DNA of 64,000 nucleotides from Gallionella sp. Its GTDB lineage: Bacteria; Pseudomonadota; Gammaproteobacteria; Burkholderiales; Gallionellaceae. The stretch spans positions 183,959 through 247,958 of the forward strand of contig JAQTTY010000002.1 of NCBI GenBank assembly GCA_028710525.1, in the 5' to 3' direction. The notes under the pieces were generated by a model. The model had not been told where the DNA came from. It saw nothing but the letters and a program-made list of their open reading frames with translations, and made no database searches. This document shows, in pieces, positions 45,390-55,839 of this stretch (position 1 is the first letter of the stretch; every line of letters begins with the position of its first letter). Both the position numbers and the translations under genes were made by a program.

Positions 45390-45529
45390 GATGTTTCCTA
45401 AAGATATAAAGTAATGTCGTTGATAAGGTTGATATTATCACGGACTCGCTGTTTTTTGATAGTAAACCAGCAGTGTTACCATTTTGATACAGTGCCGTAG
45501 CACAAAAATCCACACTAAGGACACTCCCC

Positions 45530-46087
45530 ATGCAAGCTCAGAATCACGAAACGATCATCGCTCAAACTCAAGATTGGCTAGAAAAGGCCGTGATCGGTTT
45601 GAACCTGTGTCCCTTTGCCAAAGCGGTGCATGTGAAGAAGCAGATACGCTATGTGGTGAGCATGTCCACCACTCCGGAAGCCTTGTTGGAAGAGCTATTA
45701 GCGGAGCTGCGCTTGTTGCAAGATACAGATGCGGAAAAAATCGACACCACCTTGCTCATACACCCCTATGTGTTCAATGACTTCTTGGACTTCAATGACT
45801 TCTTCGACACAGTAGACATGGCTGTAGCCGAGCCCGAGTTCGATGATGCATTTCAAGTTGCCACGCTGCATCCACATTACCAATTCGCTGGCACGCGTGT
45901 AGATGATATTGAGAACTACACCAACCGCTCGCCCTATCCGACATTACATCTGTTGCGCGAAGACAGTGTGGACAAAGCCGTTGATGCCTTCCCTGACGCA
46001 GATCTTATTCCAGCGCGCAATATCGAGACGATGGAAAAATTGGGGCATGAGGGCTGGGTGAAGTTAGGACTGAAAATAAAAAGCTAA
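45530..46087 (+). CDS. DUF1415 protein
   Basis: 185 residues, soluble. Family signatures: TQDWLEKAVIGLNLCPFAK, TTLLIHPYVFNDFLDFNDF, FQVATLHPHYQFAGT, NRSPYPTLHLLRE and RNIETMEKLG. The CPFA motif with an invariant Cys suggests a redox or metal site. Function unknown. GTG/ATG choices upstream are weaker; ATG at 45530 gives the full domain. Confidence 0.88.
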   Translation: MQAQNHETIIAQTQDWLEKAVIGLNLCPFAKAVHVKKQIRYVVSMSTTPEALLEELLAELRLLQDTDAEKIDTTLLIHPYVFNDFLDFNDFFDTVDMAVAEPEFDDAFQVATLHPHYQFAGTRVDDIENYTNRSPYPTLHLLREDSVDKAVDAFPDADLIPARNIETMEKLGHEGWVKLGLKIKS

Positions 46088-46093
46088 ATTTTC

Positions 46094-46196
46094 GTCCACG
46101 AAAAACACAAAAGGCACGAAAGTAAACCGTAAAACGTTTGTGTTAGTCGTTACTTTTGTTCGTGTGATTTAGTGATTTTCGTGGACAATTTTTTTT
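46094..46196. repeat. Dispersed long inverted repeat, copy 2
   Basis: Left arm GTCCACGAAAAACACAAAAG then GCACGAAA (46094-46121); right arm TTTTGTTCGTGTGATTTAGT then GATTTTCGTGGAC (46154-46186), followed by a T-run. It lies between the convergent DUF1415 and rsgA genes and could also act as a terminator. Confidence 0.8.
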
Positions 46197-46201
46197 GATT
46201 G

Positions 46202-47104
46202 TTAAGCCTTGTTCGCGGCGATCTGTAAGAACAACTCCAAGCGTCGCGCAGTGATCTCGCCTTTGCTTACCGCAATCCGTAACGCGCAATCGGGTTCTTT
46301 CAAGTGACGACAATCTCTGAAGCGGCACTTACCTAGATAGGGCGAGAACTCTGTAAAGCCTTGTTCGATCGCGCCGAAGGTCAGGTGATGCAGGCCGAAG
46401 GCTTGCACGCCTGGGCAATCGATGACGCTGCTGCGTTCGTTCAAGCGGTACAGCTTGGCATGCGTGGTGGTGTGCTTGCCCGAATCGAGCACGGTGGAGA
46501 TCTCGCGCGTGGCAGCTTGTGCGTCCGGCAGCAGGCCGTTGATGAGGGTAGATTTCCCCATGCCGGATTGACCTACCAGCACGCTGACATGGCCGTCCAA
46601 TAATGCGCGCAAGGCCGACACATCCTCCAATGCAGACAACTCCAATACTCGATAGCCGATAGCGCGATAGTTGGCCAGTTGTGCGCGTGCAGCGTCAGCA
46701 CCGAGGTCGCACTTGTTCAACACGATGAGCACTTCCAGATTCTGGTCGTAAGCGGCCACCAGACAACGTGCCAATAACTCATCGCTGAAGCTGGGTTCCG
46801 TTGCCACGACGATGACGATCTGTGTGACGTTGGCGGCGATCAGTTTTTGTTTGAAGGCATCGCTGCGGAACAGCAAAGACGTGCGCGGCGAGACTTTGTC
46901 TATGACCGCTTGGCCGATGTTCAAGGCACCTAAGCTCAAGCCACTCGAAGCATCGCCGGTGCGTTGCACTTCAACATGGTCGCCACACACTACATCGCTC
47001 CGCTTGCCGCGTGTTAAACAGGTGAGCATCTCACCATCGGGGAGTTTGGCCAGATATTGACGGCCGAATGCGGCGACGATCTGCGCGTGTAATGTGGCCA
47101 TCAA
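46202..47104 (-). CDS. rsgA: Ribosome small-subunit GTPase RsgA
   Basis: 300 residues. An OB-fold N-terminus, a circularly permuted GTPase domain (NKCDLG near 136 before the P-loop GQSGMGKSTLINGLL, then DCPGVQAFG) and a zinc finger (CRFRDCRHLKEPDCAL). It helps 30S maturation. The ATG overlaps the stop of the pterin dehydratase gene by four bases. Confidence 0.96.
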   Translation of the reverse strand: MMATLHAQIVAAFGRQYLAKLPDGEMLTCLTRGKRSDVVCGDHVEVQRTGDASSGLSLGALNIGQAVIDKVSPRTSLLFRSDAFKQKLIAANVTQIVIVVATEPSFSDELLARCLVAAYDQNLEVLIVLNKCDLGADAARAQLANYRAIGYRVLELSALEDVSALRALLDGHVSVLVGQSGMGKSTLINGLLPDAQAATREISTVLDSGKHTTTHAKLYRLNERSSVIDCPGVQAFGLHHLTFGAIEQGFTEFSPYLGKCRFRDCRHLKEPDCALRIAVSKGEITARRLELFLQIAANKA

Positions 47105-47436
47105 GATTTGAACAGCGCTTCGACCTTAGCCGCGCAAATAAAGTCGTTCTCGGACAAGCCGTGGATGATGTGGGTGGTGTATTCCACCTGGCACTCTTTG
47201 TAGCTCACGGACAGTTCTGGATGATGGTCCTCGCGGTGCGAGAGCCATGCCACCGCGTTGACGAAGGCCATGGTCTGGTAATAGTCCTTGAAGCGGTAGG
47301 TCTTGCGTATGAGTCTGTCGTATTGCTGCCAGTCGTCTAGCTGTTGCAACAGGCTGTCTATCTCTGGCTGCTTAAGAGCTGGCATGTCACCGGTACATCC
47401 TTTGCAGCTCATTTGTGTCAGGTCGCTGGTTTTCAT
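47101..47436 (-). CDS. phhB: Pterin-4a-carbinolamine dehydratase
   Basis: 111 residues from the ATG at 47436 (GAGGTTCT upstream). Motifs RKTYRFKDYYQTMAFVNAVA, HREDHHPELSVSYKECQVEY and TTHIIHGLSENDFICA include the catalytic His residues of the PhhB/DCoH family. It recycles tetrahydrobiopterin or acts in molybdopterin-related chemistry. No phenylalanine hydroxylase is in the window. Coupled to rsgA by overlap. Confidence 0.92.
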   Translation of the reverse strand: MKTSDLTQMSCKGCTGDMPALKQPEIDSLLQQLDDWQQYDRLIRKTYRFKDYYQTMAFVNAVAWLSHREDHHPELSVSYKECQVEYTTHIIHGLSENDFICAAKVEALFKS

Positions 47437-47444
47437 GGAGAACC

Positions 47445-47750
47445 TCACTTGAGGTGGTAGTAGCGGTTGAGATAAGCCGCGATATCTTGTTCATCCTTGG
47501 CGGAGAATTCTTTGTCGACGTTGCCGCCGCATCGGCCGATCTGTGCGATCAACTCACTAGCATTATGCACCTTGCTGTTGGGGCGCGTGAATATTGCGCT
47601 ACCGTCGCCACCATACATATTGATGTGGCAACTGTTGCATTTGAATTGCTCGAACAAACGTTGTCCCGCTTTGGCATCGCCACCCGGGAAAGCATTGGCG
47701 GACACGGTCTCGGTCAGCGTGAGGGATAACAACAAGGCGATCATTCTCAT
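47445..47750 (-). CDS. Class I c-type cytochrome
   Basis: 101 residues. Signal peptide (cleavage likely after VSANA), a single haem site CNSCH near 38-42, and a distal Met in HINMYGGDG or further on. The C-terminal DEQDIAAYLNRYYH is typical of small soluble cytochromes c. It is a periplasmic electron carrier; partners unknown. It is nine bases upstream of the pterin dehydratase gene. Confidence 0.9.
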   Translation of the reverse strand: MRMIALLLSLTLTETVSANAFPGGDAKAGQRLFEQFKCNSCHINMYGGDGSAIFTRPNSKVHNASELIAQIGRCGGNVDKEFSAKDEQDIAAYLNRYYHLK

Positions 47751-47759
47751 GGCTTACTC

Positions 47760-49004
47760 CTAGTGTGATTGCAGCTGCGCGATGCGCACGGCAGCGGGGG
47801 GATGGGAATCGTAGAAGCGCGAATATAGCGGGTCGGGTGTCAGTGTCGAGGCATTGTCCTGATACAGCTTGACCAGCGCGTTCACCAAGTCTTGCGCATC
47901 GGTTTGCTGCGAGGCATAGGCATCCGCTTCGAACTCATGCTTGCGCGAATAAGCCGACATCACGGGGCTGAGCAAGAAACTGAACACCGGTAGCACCATG
48001 AAGAACAACAGCAATGCCACCGCAGTGGATTGTGAGCTGACGCCCAAGCCTTGATAGAACCAGTCGTTCTGCATCAACACCGCCAGCAGCCACAAGAAAC
48101 CTAGGCTCATGGCGAAGGTGGTGACGATACGTTTGAGCACATGGCGATTTTTGAAGTGACCTAGCTCATGCGCTAGCACCGCTTCGATCTCGCTGATGTT
48201 CAGACGTTCCAGCAGGGTGTCGAAGAACACGATGCGCTTGCTCTTGCCGAAGCCGGTGAAGTAGGCGTTGCCGTGCGCGCTGCGTTTGCTGCCATCCATC
48301 ACGAACAAGCCGCTGCTGGTGAAGCCGCAACGTTGCAACAGCGCGTTGATGCGCGCTTGCATGGCCTCGTCTTGCAGGGGCGAGAACTTATTGAACATCG
48401 GTGCGATAAAGGTCGGGTAGATGAATAAGATGAGTAGGTTGAAGCCTACCCACACCGCCCATACATACAGCCACCAATACTCGCCCATACGTCCCATCAG
48501 CCACAGTACGCCTGCTAGCAGCGGCAGTCCTAGGATGGCGCCGACCAGCATGCCTTTAAGCGCGTCTAGTACATACAACTTGAGGGTCATCTTGTTGAAG
48601 CCGTAACGCGCTTCTATGACGAAGGTGCGATACCAGTTGAACGGCGCTTCTAGCAGCGAGTTCAGCAGCAATACGCCGACTAGGACAGCCATGCCTTGTG
48701 CCAGCGGGCTGACGAACCAACCATCGCAGAGGGTGGCGACGGCCTGTATCCCGCCGCCTAGCGTGAAGGCCAGCAATATCACTGCATCGAACAGCAGACC
48801 CCACATCGAGAAGCGCGTCTTGGCACTGGTGTAGTCGGCGGCTTTTTGATGGTCGTCCAGCGTGATCTTGGCGCTGAAGGCATCGGGTACGGCATCGCGA
48901 TGGGCGGCGATATGTGTCAGATGGCGGCGCGCCAGCCACAGCTTGGTGAGTGTGGATAGAATAAGTGCTGCGATGAAGATGAGTGTGAATTGCGTGGCGG
49001 TCAT
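47760..49004 (-). CDS. M48 metallopeptidase (Ste24/CAAX-type)
   Basis: 414 residues with several membrane helices (e.g. [20 protein letters not shown] at the start). The zinc site HELGH is near residue 277 in [16 protein letters not shown], and the third ligand Glu is in [15 protein letters not shown]. Bacterial Ste24-like proteases act in inner-membrane protein quality control. Ten bases separate it from the cytochrome gene. Confidence 0.93.
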   Translation of the reverse strand: MTATQFTLIFIAALILSTLTKLWLARRHLTHIAAHRDAVPDAFSAKITLDDHQKAADYTSAKTRFSMWGLLFDAVILLAFTLGGGIQAVATLCDGWFVSPLAQGMAVLVGVLLLNSLLEAPFNWYRTFVIEARYGFNKMTLKLYVLDALKGMLVGAILGLPLLAGVLWLMGRMGEYWWLYVWAVWVGFNLLILFIYPTFIAPMFNKFSPLQDEAMQARINALLQRCGFTSSGLFVMDGSKRSAHGNAYFTGFGKSKRIVFFDTLLERLNISEIEAVLAHELGHFKNRHVLKRIVTTFAMSLGFLWLLAVLMQNDWFYQGLGVSSQSTAVALLLFFMVLPVFSFLLSPVMSAYSRKHEFEADAYASQQTDAQDLVNALVKLYQDNASTLTPDPLYSRFYDSHPPAAVRIAQLQSH

Positions 49005-49097
49005 AGTGTGATAGCTAGCGGTGTTTACGGTAAGGCGCGTTACAATGCGCGCCGAAAAAGCATGAATGACTTGTTAACATCAAAAGGCGCGCGAATT

Positions 49098-49643
49098 ATG
49101 GCACAAAATCAAAACTACCTTATCTGGATAGACCTAGAGATGACGGGCCTGAATCCTGATACCGATCGCATCATCGAAGCGGCTATAGTTATCACCGACG
49201 GTGACTTGAATACGATCGCCGAAGCGCCCGTACTGGTGGTGCATCAGCCTGACAGCGTGCTGGATGCGATGGACAACTGGAATAAATCTACGCACGGCAA
49301 GTCTGGTCTGATCGACAAGGTCAAGGCTTCGACACTGACCGAAGCGGATGTTGAAGCGCAGATGGTCGAATTCATGATGCAACATGTGCCGATCCGCACC
49401 TCGCCGATGTGCGGCAACTCTATCTGTCAGGACCGCCGTTTCCTAGCGCGCTCTATGCCTAAGTTCGAGGACTACTTCCATTACCGCAATCTGGATGTCA
49501 GCACCATCAAGGAACTGGCTAAGCGCTGGAAGCCGGATATGGCCAAGGGTGTGAAGAAGCATGGCAAGCATGAGGCACTGGCCGACATCTATGAATCCAT
49601 AGAAGAGTTGAAACATTACCGCGAGCATTTCTTCAAGTTGTAA
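49098..49643 (+). CDS. orn: Oligoribonuclease
   Basis: 181 residues from [20 protein letters not shown], the usual length; in-frame starts at 48990 or 49062 only add non-conserved residues. DEDDh residues are visible: Asp and Glu in DLEMTG, Asp in CQDRRFL, His and Asp in KHEALADI. It degrades 2-5-base RNAs and pGpG from c-di-GMP breakdown, which is relevant to the GGDEF-EAL gene at 60768. Confidence 0.96.
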   Translation: MAQNQNYLIWIDLEMTGLNPDTDRIIEAAIVITDGDLNTIAEAPVLVVHQPDSVLDAMDNWNKSTHGKSGLIDKVKASTLTEADVEAQMVEFMMQHVPIRTSPMCGNSICQDRRFLARSMPKFEDYFHYRNLDVSTIKELAKRWKPDMAKGVKKHGKHEALADIYESIEELKHYREHFFKL

Positions 49644-49685
49644 GATGTCAGGCGTGACAGCCTGATATACAACGAGGAGTGAGTC

Positions 49686-50129
49686 ATGTATCAACGTATC
49701 CTGATTCCTGTCGACACCGGCAAGACCTCTGCTCGAGCACTGGCAGAAGCGCTCAAACTGGTATCGCGCGACACACAAGTGCGGCTGGTGTATGTGGTGG
49801 AAGATATCTATCCACTGGATGCCGAAGCTTTTGCATATATCGATTACACGGCGCTGCAGACTGCGGCGCGACACACCGGAGATCGTGCCTTGGAGCAGGC
49901 GGCCAAGCAGTTCAGCGAGGCGGGAGCCCAAGTGGATACTGTTGTGCTGGAAGGCAAGGGCGAACGTGTCGCAAACGTCATCGACGAGGATGCAGAACGC
50001 TGGGGTGCCGACCTCATCGTAATCGGTACCCACGGACGTACCGGCTTGAGTCGATTCTTGCTGGGGAGTATCGCGGAAGGTGTGGTGCGTGGCTCTACCG
50101 TCCCAGTGTTACTGGTGCGCACAGTCTGA
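49686..50129 (+). CDS. Universal stress protein (UspA family)
   Basis: 147 residues, one Usp domain: YQRILIPVDTGKTSARALAE at the start and the nucleotide-binding IGTHGRTGLSRFLLGSIAEG with GSTVPVLLVR near the end. The intact G-x2-G-x9-G(S/T) motif suggests ATP binding. ACGAGGAGTGAG sets the start. Confidence 0.94.
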   Translation: MYQRILIPVDTGKTSARALAEALKLVSRDTQVRLVYVVEDIYPLDAEAFAYIDYTALQTAARHTGDRALEQAAKQFSEAGAQVDTVVLEGKGERVANVIDEDAERWGADLIVIGTHGRTGLSRFLLGSIAEGVVRGSTVPVLLVRTV

Positions 50130-50159
50130 TGGTGTGATGTAGCCAACCGTCGCTTTTGC

Positions 50160-52583
50160 TTATCCGCGCGTATGTTTACGTTCCGTCTTAGGATGCTGAG
50201 CATCCTGAAAAGCGCGGCGGTAAGCGCGTAACGTCAGCTGCGCCTGACCCAAAACGGTCTGTGCCGCATAGTCACCGGTTTGTTCTGTCATGCCTGAAGC
50301 TGCACCAGTAAGCAGTTCAATGCCGCTACTGATATGACTGGCGGTATAGATATGAAACTCACCTTGTTCCACCGCTCGTATGACTTCATGGTTCAGCATC
50401 AGATGACGGCTGTTGCGCTGAGGTATCAGCACACCTTGTTTGCCATTCAGACCTGCAGCGGCGCACACACGGAAGTAGCCCTCGATCTTCTCGTTGATCC
50501 CACCCACCGGCAATATCTCACCGTGCTGATTGACTGCGCCGGTCACGGCGATACCTTGCTTCAACGGCATGCCAGACAGGGCTGAGAGCAGCACATACAG
50601 CTCCGCACAGGAGGCCGAGTCGCCTTCCACGCCGTTATATTCCTGCTCAAACACGATGGAGGCATTGAGTGCGAGCGGGGCCAGGTGGGCGAACAATGCG
50701 GACAGGTAGTGCTGCAGGATGAGCACGCCCTTGTCATGTATCGGTCCTGACATCTCGACCTCTCGCTCGATATTGACCAAGCCCTCTTCTCCTGCAAAGG
50801 TGCGCGCCGTGAGGCGCACCGGCATGCCGAAACGATAGTCGCCAAGATCGATCTGGCTTAAGCCGTTCAGTTGGCCGACCTTCTCACCTTGCACGCTGAT
50901 GAGCAATTCGCCACGTATGATGGCTTCTTGCATGCGTTGTTCTGGGTAATCGTGACGCAGCGTGTGTGCCGCGTGTGCCGCGACGATATCAGTCGTCTCG
51001 ACCAGAGTACCGCCTCGTGCGCGGCAGAAGGCGGCGCTCTCAGTCAGTAGCGCCTCGGTACGGGCAAAGATCGCGCTCTGGTGCGACTGGTCGTCCACTT
51101 CGCGGTGTCCATCCTCCAGCAATCGAGCCACGGCTGCTGCCGAGAAATGCGGTAGTCCGAGTTCGCGGCATTTGTGCGCAACGAATATCGCTGATGCGCG
51201 ACGGGTCTCCGTATTGGCAGAAAAGCTCTCAGCGAAATCCACCTTGACGCGAAAACGGCGTGCGAACTCGGGGTCGGCTTCCTGCAGTTGGTAATATTGT
51301 TCGCGTGACCCTATCAACACGATCTTGACGTCTACATCCACCGCCTCAGGTTCTAGCGAGACCGTGGCGATAGGCGTGAACGCTTTGCCAGGTTCCTCGA
51401 TCTGCAAGCGGCCACTGCGCAGCAAACGGCGCAGCTTCTCCCACAACAGTTCGTCGGACAATAGGTCGCGTAGATGTAGTAAGAGGAATCCACCATGTGC
51501 CTGATGCAGGCTACCTGCGCGTATGCGTGAGAAATCAGTCAGTAGCACCTCGTTCTCGGTCTGATACTCGACGCTGCCGAACATCGATCTGAACTGAGGG
51601 TTGTCCTCGATGATCACAGGCGCTCCGTGCAAGCCACTGTTGTCCACCACCAGATTGACCCGGTAGCGCGAAAGTACCTTGCCCAATGCCTCCTGACGGA
51701 TGTCGTCATCGATGTCCATCGGCTTAAATAGTTCTAGGTTCTCCAGCACATCGTGTTCGACCTGCTCCAGATAAGCACCCAGTTTGACGGAGTCCTTGAT
51801 CTGCTTCTTCAGGCTCACACGGATATCCTGCAACTCGTGTTCCAGCAAAGGTTTGACCACTTGACGACGCAAGGCTGCGAGCGCCTCGTTCATCACCCGC
51901 TCCATAGGCCGGGTCTTGTCCAGAAAACGGGTGATCTCGACGCGCAAATCCTGTTCGTCGCGTTCGATCTGGGCACGTTTTTCTTTGGGCAATGCCAGGA
52001 CTTCAATCTCGGTCAGTGCGTGGCCTTTCTTGCCGCGCAGGGTGAACACCAGATGTCCTGACTCGCGATGCAGGGTGAAATTGCGTGCTTCCGCGTAGAT
52101 ATCGAGTTCGCCGTAGGCCTTAGCTTCCTCGTCCTTGTAGGTTTTGGTGATGCGTGCGCACTCGGCCTTGAAATCCTCGCTGTCGAGTTGCTGGGGAATC
52201 GTGGTCTGCAATGATTTCATCATCTGCAACATGTGCTGCCGCAGCAAGCGGCCTTCTCCCGCGGGTAGGCGTAAGGCGCGTGGACGTTCTGGCACATCGA
52301 AGTTGTGCAGATAACACAGGTCGGGTGGTACGGCACGACTTGCAGCTGCGTCCAGCATCGCCTGTCTGATCAGCGAGGAGCGACCGCTGCCGACCTCGCC
52401 CAATACGAATAAGTTGTAATCGGCCTGCTCCATGCCGAGACCAAAGCGGGCAGCCTGTTCGGCACGTTCCTGACCTATCCAAGGCAGGACATCTCCGACC
52501 AGTTCAGATGTGTCGGTGAAGCCCAGCGTGTCGGCTGGGATGGTGATTCTAAGTTCGGCGGGTGTCAGATGGTTGATGGACAT
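50160..52583 (-). CDS. Lon-like ATP-dependent protease (LonB/AAA_32 type)
   Basis: 807 residues. The N-terminal AAA part has an unusual P-loop GEVGSGRSSLI and a long coiled insert (about 150-300). The central region includes VVDNSGLHGAPVIIEDNPQF and HGGFLLLHLRDLLSDE. The C-terminal Lon protease domain has the catalytic Ser in EGDSASCAELY and Lys in GGINEKIEGYF. It probably degrades damaged proteins. Convergent with usp, with only 30 bases between. Confidence 0.92.
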   Translation of the reverse strand: MSINHLTPAELRITIPADTLGFTDTSELVGDVLPWIGQERAEQAARFGLGMEQADYNLFVLGEVGSGRSSLIRQAMLDAAASRAVPPDLCYLHNFDVPERPRALRLPAGEGRLLRQHMLQMMKSLQTTIPQQLDSEDFKAECARITKTYKDEEAKAYGELDIYAEARNFTLHRESGHLVFTLRGKKGHALTEIEVLALPKEKRAQIERDEQDLRVEITRFLDKTRPMERVMNEALAALRRQVVKPLLEHELQDIRVSLKKQIKDSVKLGAYLEQVEHDVLENLELFKPMDIDDDIRQEALGKVLSRYRVNLVVDNSGLHGAPVIIEDNPQFRSMFGSVEYQTENEVLLTDFSRIRAGSLHQAHGGFLLLHLRDLLSDELLWEKLRRLLRSGRLQIEEPGKAFTPIATVSLEPEAVDVDVKIVLIGSREQYYQLQEADPEFARRFRVKVDFAESFSANTETRRASAIFVAHKCRELGLPHFSAAAVARLLEDGHREVDDQSHQSAIFARTEALLTESAAFCRARGGTLVETTDIVAAHAAHTLRHDYPEQRMQEAIIRGELLISVQGEKVGQLNGLSQIDLGDYRFGMPVRLTARTFAGEEGLVNIEREVEMSGPIHDKGVLILQHYLSALFAHLAPLALNASIVFEQEYNGVEGDSASCAELYVLLSALSGMPLKQGIAVTGAVNQHGEILPVGGINEKIEGYFRVCAAAGLNGKQGVLIPQRNSRHLMLNHEVIRAVEQGEFHIYTASHISSGIELLTGAASGMTEQTGDYAAQTVLGQAQLTLRAYRRAFQDAQHPKTERKHTRG

Positions 52584-52689
52584 TTCCCCTCTTCCTCACT
52601 TTGGATAGACTAAGCGTCCCCCTGATGTTAGACCCACTCGTATCTACTAGGGAAGACAAGTTGGTATTGTTGCACGCCTTATCGTAGTG

Positions 52690-53778
52690 TCATTGCTTCG
52701 CGCCCATCGCCAGTGCACGCAAACGGCTCTGTTCCAATTCGGCGGCATCGGCAGGCTTCAGCCAACCTTGCAAGTTGTCCATCACTAGATCGGTCAGCGC
52801 CACTATCCAATCGTTGCGCTCGTTGAGACAAGGGATGTAGTGATACTCGCCACCGCCAGCATGTTGAAAATCTTCTTTACCTTCCTGTGCGATCTCTTCC
52901 AGCGTCTCCAGACAATCTGAAGTAAAACCGGGGCAGACCACGTCCACGCGTTTGGTCTTCTGCTTGCCCAGTTCCAGCAGGGTAGCGGTGGTGTAAGGCT
53001 TGATCCATTCAGCCTTACCGAAGCGTGACTGGAAGCTCACCACATATTGTTCTTTGCTCAAACCCAGTTCTTGCGCGAGCAAACGGCCAGTCTTGTGGCA
53101 TTCGCAATGGTAGGGATCGCCTTTTTCCAGCGTGTACTTGGGCACACCGTGGAAGCTCATCACCAGCTTTTCGGGGCGGCCATGCTTCATCCAATACTCG
53201 TTCACGTTCGCTGCCAACGCCTTGATGTAACCGGCATCGTCATGGAAATGTTTGATGGTGCGGATGGCTGGGGTGTTGCGCATGGTCTGCACGGCGGCGA
53301 ACACGCGGTCGAACACAGTGGCTGTCGAGCTGGCCGCATATTGCGGATACATAGGCACGACCAAGATGCGCGTGCAGTTCTGCGCTTTGAGCTTTTGCAT
53401 CACGCTGGCGATGGATGGATTGCCGTAACTCATGGCGTACTCGACCACGAACGGCGCCTGGGTACGCTGGCTCAGATGGCCTTCGACCAATCGTGCTTGA
53501 CGCTCGGTATAGACACGCAACGGCGAGCCTTCCGGCATCCAAACGGTTGCATATTTGGCTGCAGACTTCTTAGGGCGCACATTGAGAATGATGCCGTTGA
53601 GAATGAACCACCAAACTGCTTTGGGGATCTCCACCACGCGCGGATCGCTCAAGAATTCTTTTAGATAAGGACGTACCGCTTGTGCAGTCGGGGCATCGGG
53701 TGTGCCCAAGTTGACTAGCAGGATGCCGGTTTTTTCAGGTGTGCCGTGGGCGTAGGAAGGTTCGATCTGGTAGGCCAT
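52690..53778 (-). CDS. hemH: Ferrochelatase
   Basis: 362 residues. It inserts Fe2+ into protoporphyrin IX. Motifs: [65 protein letters not shown] with the active-site His, and [15 protein letters not shown] with the catalytic Glu. Full length. No iron-sulfur ligands are evident at the C-terminus. Confidence 0.96.
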   Translation of the reverse strand: MAYQIEPSYAHGTPEKTGILLVNLGTPDAPTAQAVRPYLKEFLSDPRVVEIPKAVWWFILNGIILNVRPKKSAAKYATVWMPEGSPLRVYTERQARLVEGHLSQRTQAPFVVEYAMSYGNPSIASVMQKLKAQNCTRILVVPMYPQYAASSTATVFDRVFAAVQTMRNTPAIRTIKHFHDDAGYIKALAANVNEYWMKHGRPEKLVMSFHGVPKYTLEKGDPYHCECHKTGRLLAQELGLSKEQYVVSFQSRFGKAEWIKPYTTATLLELGKQKTKRVDVVCPGFTSDCLETLEEIAQEGKEDFQHAGGGEYHYIPCLNERNDWIVALTDLVMDNLQGWLKPADAAELEQSRLRALAMGAKQ

Positions 53779-53814
53779 ATTGATAGTGAGTGAAGATTAA
53801 AAGATTAAAAGAAT

Positions 53815-53920
53815 GTCCACGAAAGACACGAAAAACACGAAAAGAAGAACGCAACATGTTCAATGACTATCTCGGTTATAGCTTTTGATTTTTTCGTGCC
53901 TTTCGTGTTTTTGGTGGATA
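53815..53920. repeat. Dispersed long inverted repeat, copy 3
   Basis: Left arm TGTCCACGAAAGACACGAAA then AACACGAAA (53815-53843); right arm TTTTTTCGTGCCTTTCGTGT then TTTTGGTGGATA (53889-53920). It fills the gap between hemH and hrcA. Confidence 0.8.
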
Positions 53921-53950
53921 AAGGTTTTGTTCTAAGCAATAGACTGCGGT

Positions 53951-54988
53951 TTAGTTCTGTGAAAGGGCATTGCCCAACAGTCTAGCGGTGATATCGACTA
54001 TCGGTACGATGCGTTCGTAATTCATGCGTTTAGGGCCGATCACCGCCAGCGTGCCCACTACCTGTCCATCGGCGGAATAGGGCGCTGTGATGACGCTACA
54101 TGCTTCCAGAGAGGCCAAGCCGGATTCGCTGCCGACGAAGATATGGATGCCTTGTCCGTGTCGCCCCGCTTCGAGCAGATGCAATAGTTCAGTCTTCTTC
54201 TCGAACAGTGAGAACAAACCGCGCAACTGATTCATATCGGAAGAGAAGTCGGCCACATGTAGCAGATTGTGTTCGCCGCTAATGACGTAATCATCGGCCT
54301 GTTTGGCTTCCGCCGCATCTCCGGCCGCCAGCGCAGCCGTCATCAGCGCGTTCATATCGCGGTGCAGTTGTTGTAACTCGCCCTGTAGTTTTTCGCGTAT
54401 CTGCGAGAAGCTGCAACCTATGTAATGCTGGTTGAGAAAGTTGCCCGCCTCAGTGAGTTGCGACTGACTGTAGTCACGTTCCATCAATAGCACGCGGTTC
54501 TCCACCTCGCCGTTAGGCATCACGATGATGAGCAGCACGCGCTTGTCGCCCAAACGCAAGAACTCGATCTGGCGCACCGTGATGGCGCTGCGTTTGGCAG
54601 TCGCCACTACGCCGGTGAAGCTAGTTAATTCGGACAAGAGGTTGGAGGCTTGCGTGATCAGACGCGAGGGATTGTCCGGCTGCAACTGGTGTTCCATATG
54701 TTGTAGGCGAGAGCGCTCTAGTGGCTGAGTGACCAACATGGTGTCTATGAACATGCGGTAAGCCAGTGCCGTCGGTACCCGTCCCGCTGAGGTGTGTGGA
54801 CTGCGTATCAGCCCCAGTTCTTCCAGATCGGACATCACATTGCGTATCGTCGCGGGGCTTACATCCAATCCTGAGTATTGCAATAGCGCGCGCGAACCCA
54901 AGGGCTGGCCGTCGCTGATATAGCGTTCCACCAAGGTCTTAAGCAGGAGTTGTGCGCGGTCATTGAGCATGGCCACCGATTCTATCAT
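53951..54988 (-). CDS. hrcA: Heat-inducible transcription repressor HrcA
   Basis: 345 residues (or 339 from the ATG at 54970). N-terminal winged HTH with RAQLLLKTLVERYISDGQPL and VSPATIRNVMSDLEELGLI, then SPHTSAGRVPTALAYRMF, followed by the GAF-like and inserted domains. HrcA represses groESL and dnaK at CIRCE elements. I see no CIRCE in the 140 bases upstream, so its own control is not evident here. Confidence 0.96.
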   Translation of the reverse strand: MIESVAMLNDRAQLLLKTLVERYISDGQPLGSRALLQYSGLDVSPATIRNVMSDLEELGLIRSPHTSAGRVPTALAYRMFIDTMLVTQPLERSRLQHMEHQLQPDNPSRLITQASNLLSELTSFTGVVATAKRSAITVRQIEFLRLGDKRVLLIIVMPNGEVENRVLLMERDYSQSQLTEAGNFLNQHYIGCSFSQIREKLQGELQQLHRDMNALMTAALAAGDAAEAKQADDYVISGEHNLLHVADFSSDMNQLRGLFSLFEKKTELLHLLEAGRHGQGIHIFVGSESGLASLEACSVITAPYSADGQVVGTLAVIGPKRMNYERIVPIVDITARLLGNALSQN

Positions 54989-55128
54989 CGCTGGGCGTGA
55001 TGCTCAGCAAACTGCTAATGATGTTCGATCAAGTCCTTGATGTGGCACGTAGGATTTAAGCTGGGTTTAGCATAGTGCCTACGTAAAAGGAAAGGTGCTG
55101 CGCAGTCTTGGCAGATTGCTAGGTATAG

Positions 55129-55740
55129 CTATTTGACTACCCAAGAGCCTTCGACGATAGACCGTTCACCTGCAAAGATCTTGCCGTGAAAACGATCACC
55201 GACCCTAAGTGGACCAACCCCCTTGGGGGTACCCGTCATGATGAGATCGCCATCTTCTAGCGTCAGGAAGGTGGAGATTTCGCTCAAGATGGCGTCGGGC
55301 TTATGCAACATCAATCCAGGGTTGGCCTGTTGAATCAGAACGTCATTGATATAAAGCTCCATCCTGAGTTCGCTGATATTTCCGTCGAAGGTTACGAATT
55401 CGCTGAATACGGCAGCGTGATCAAAAGACTTGACCCGCTCCCACGGCAATCCCTTGGCTTTCAACTCGGATTGCATGGCTCTTTTGGTCAGGTCCAAACC
55501 AAATCCCACCGCAGCCAGTTTTCCCGCTAGGACTAAGAATGAGATCTCCCCTTCGAAATGAATGACATCGATCGCATGGGAAAATATCTCATTGGAAATG
55601 GCAGAGTTGGGTTTGATGAATATGACGGGTTCAGTCGGAACTTCGTTATTGAGCTCAGTGATATGAGCGACGTAGTTTCTGCCCACGCAGACGATCTTTG
55701 TAGGGCATATATCTTTTCCATCTAGACTAATGAATTTCAT
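55129..55740 (-). CDS. Fumarylacetoacetate hydrolase (FAH) family protein
   Basis: 203 residues, a single FAH domain: KIVCVGRNYVAHITELNNEV, PVIFIKPNSAI, HFEGEISFLVLAG with the metal-binding Glu residues, and GDLIMTGTPKGVGPL. These enzymes act as acylpyruvases or oxaloacetate decarboxylases; the substrate is not clear. It stands alone between hrcA and an unknown membrane protein. Confidence 0.9.
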   Translation of the reverse strand: MKFISLDGKDICPTKIVCVGRNYVAHITELNNEVPTEPVIFIKPNSAISNEIFSHAIDVIHFEGEISFLVLAGKLAAVGFGLDLTKRAMQSELKAKGLPWERVKSFDHAAVFSEFVTFDGNISELRMELYINDVLIQQANPGLMLHKPDAILSEISTFLTLEDGDLIMTGTPKGVGPLRVGDRFHGKIFAGERSIVEGSWVVK

Positions 55741-55839
55741 CCCGATACGACTCCGTGTAAGGGTAGTACTAATTGCGTATCAAGGTAAGGAATAGTGCCT
55801 ATACTGTGGTTATTGCACAGAAACGCAAAGGTGGTTTTT

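Noticed and set aside
54989..55128. CIRCE operator upstream of hrcA
   Set aside because: No TTAGCACTC-N9-GAGTGCTAA inverted repeat could be found.
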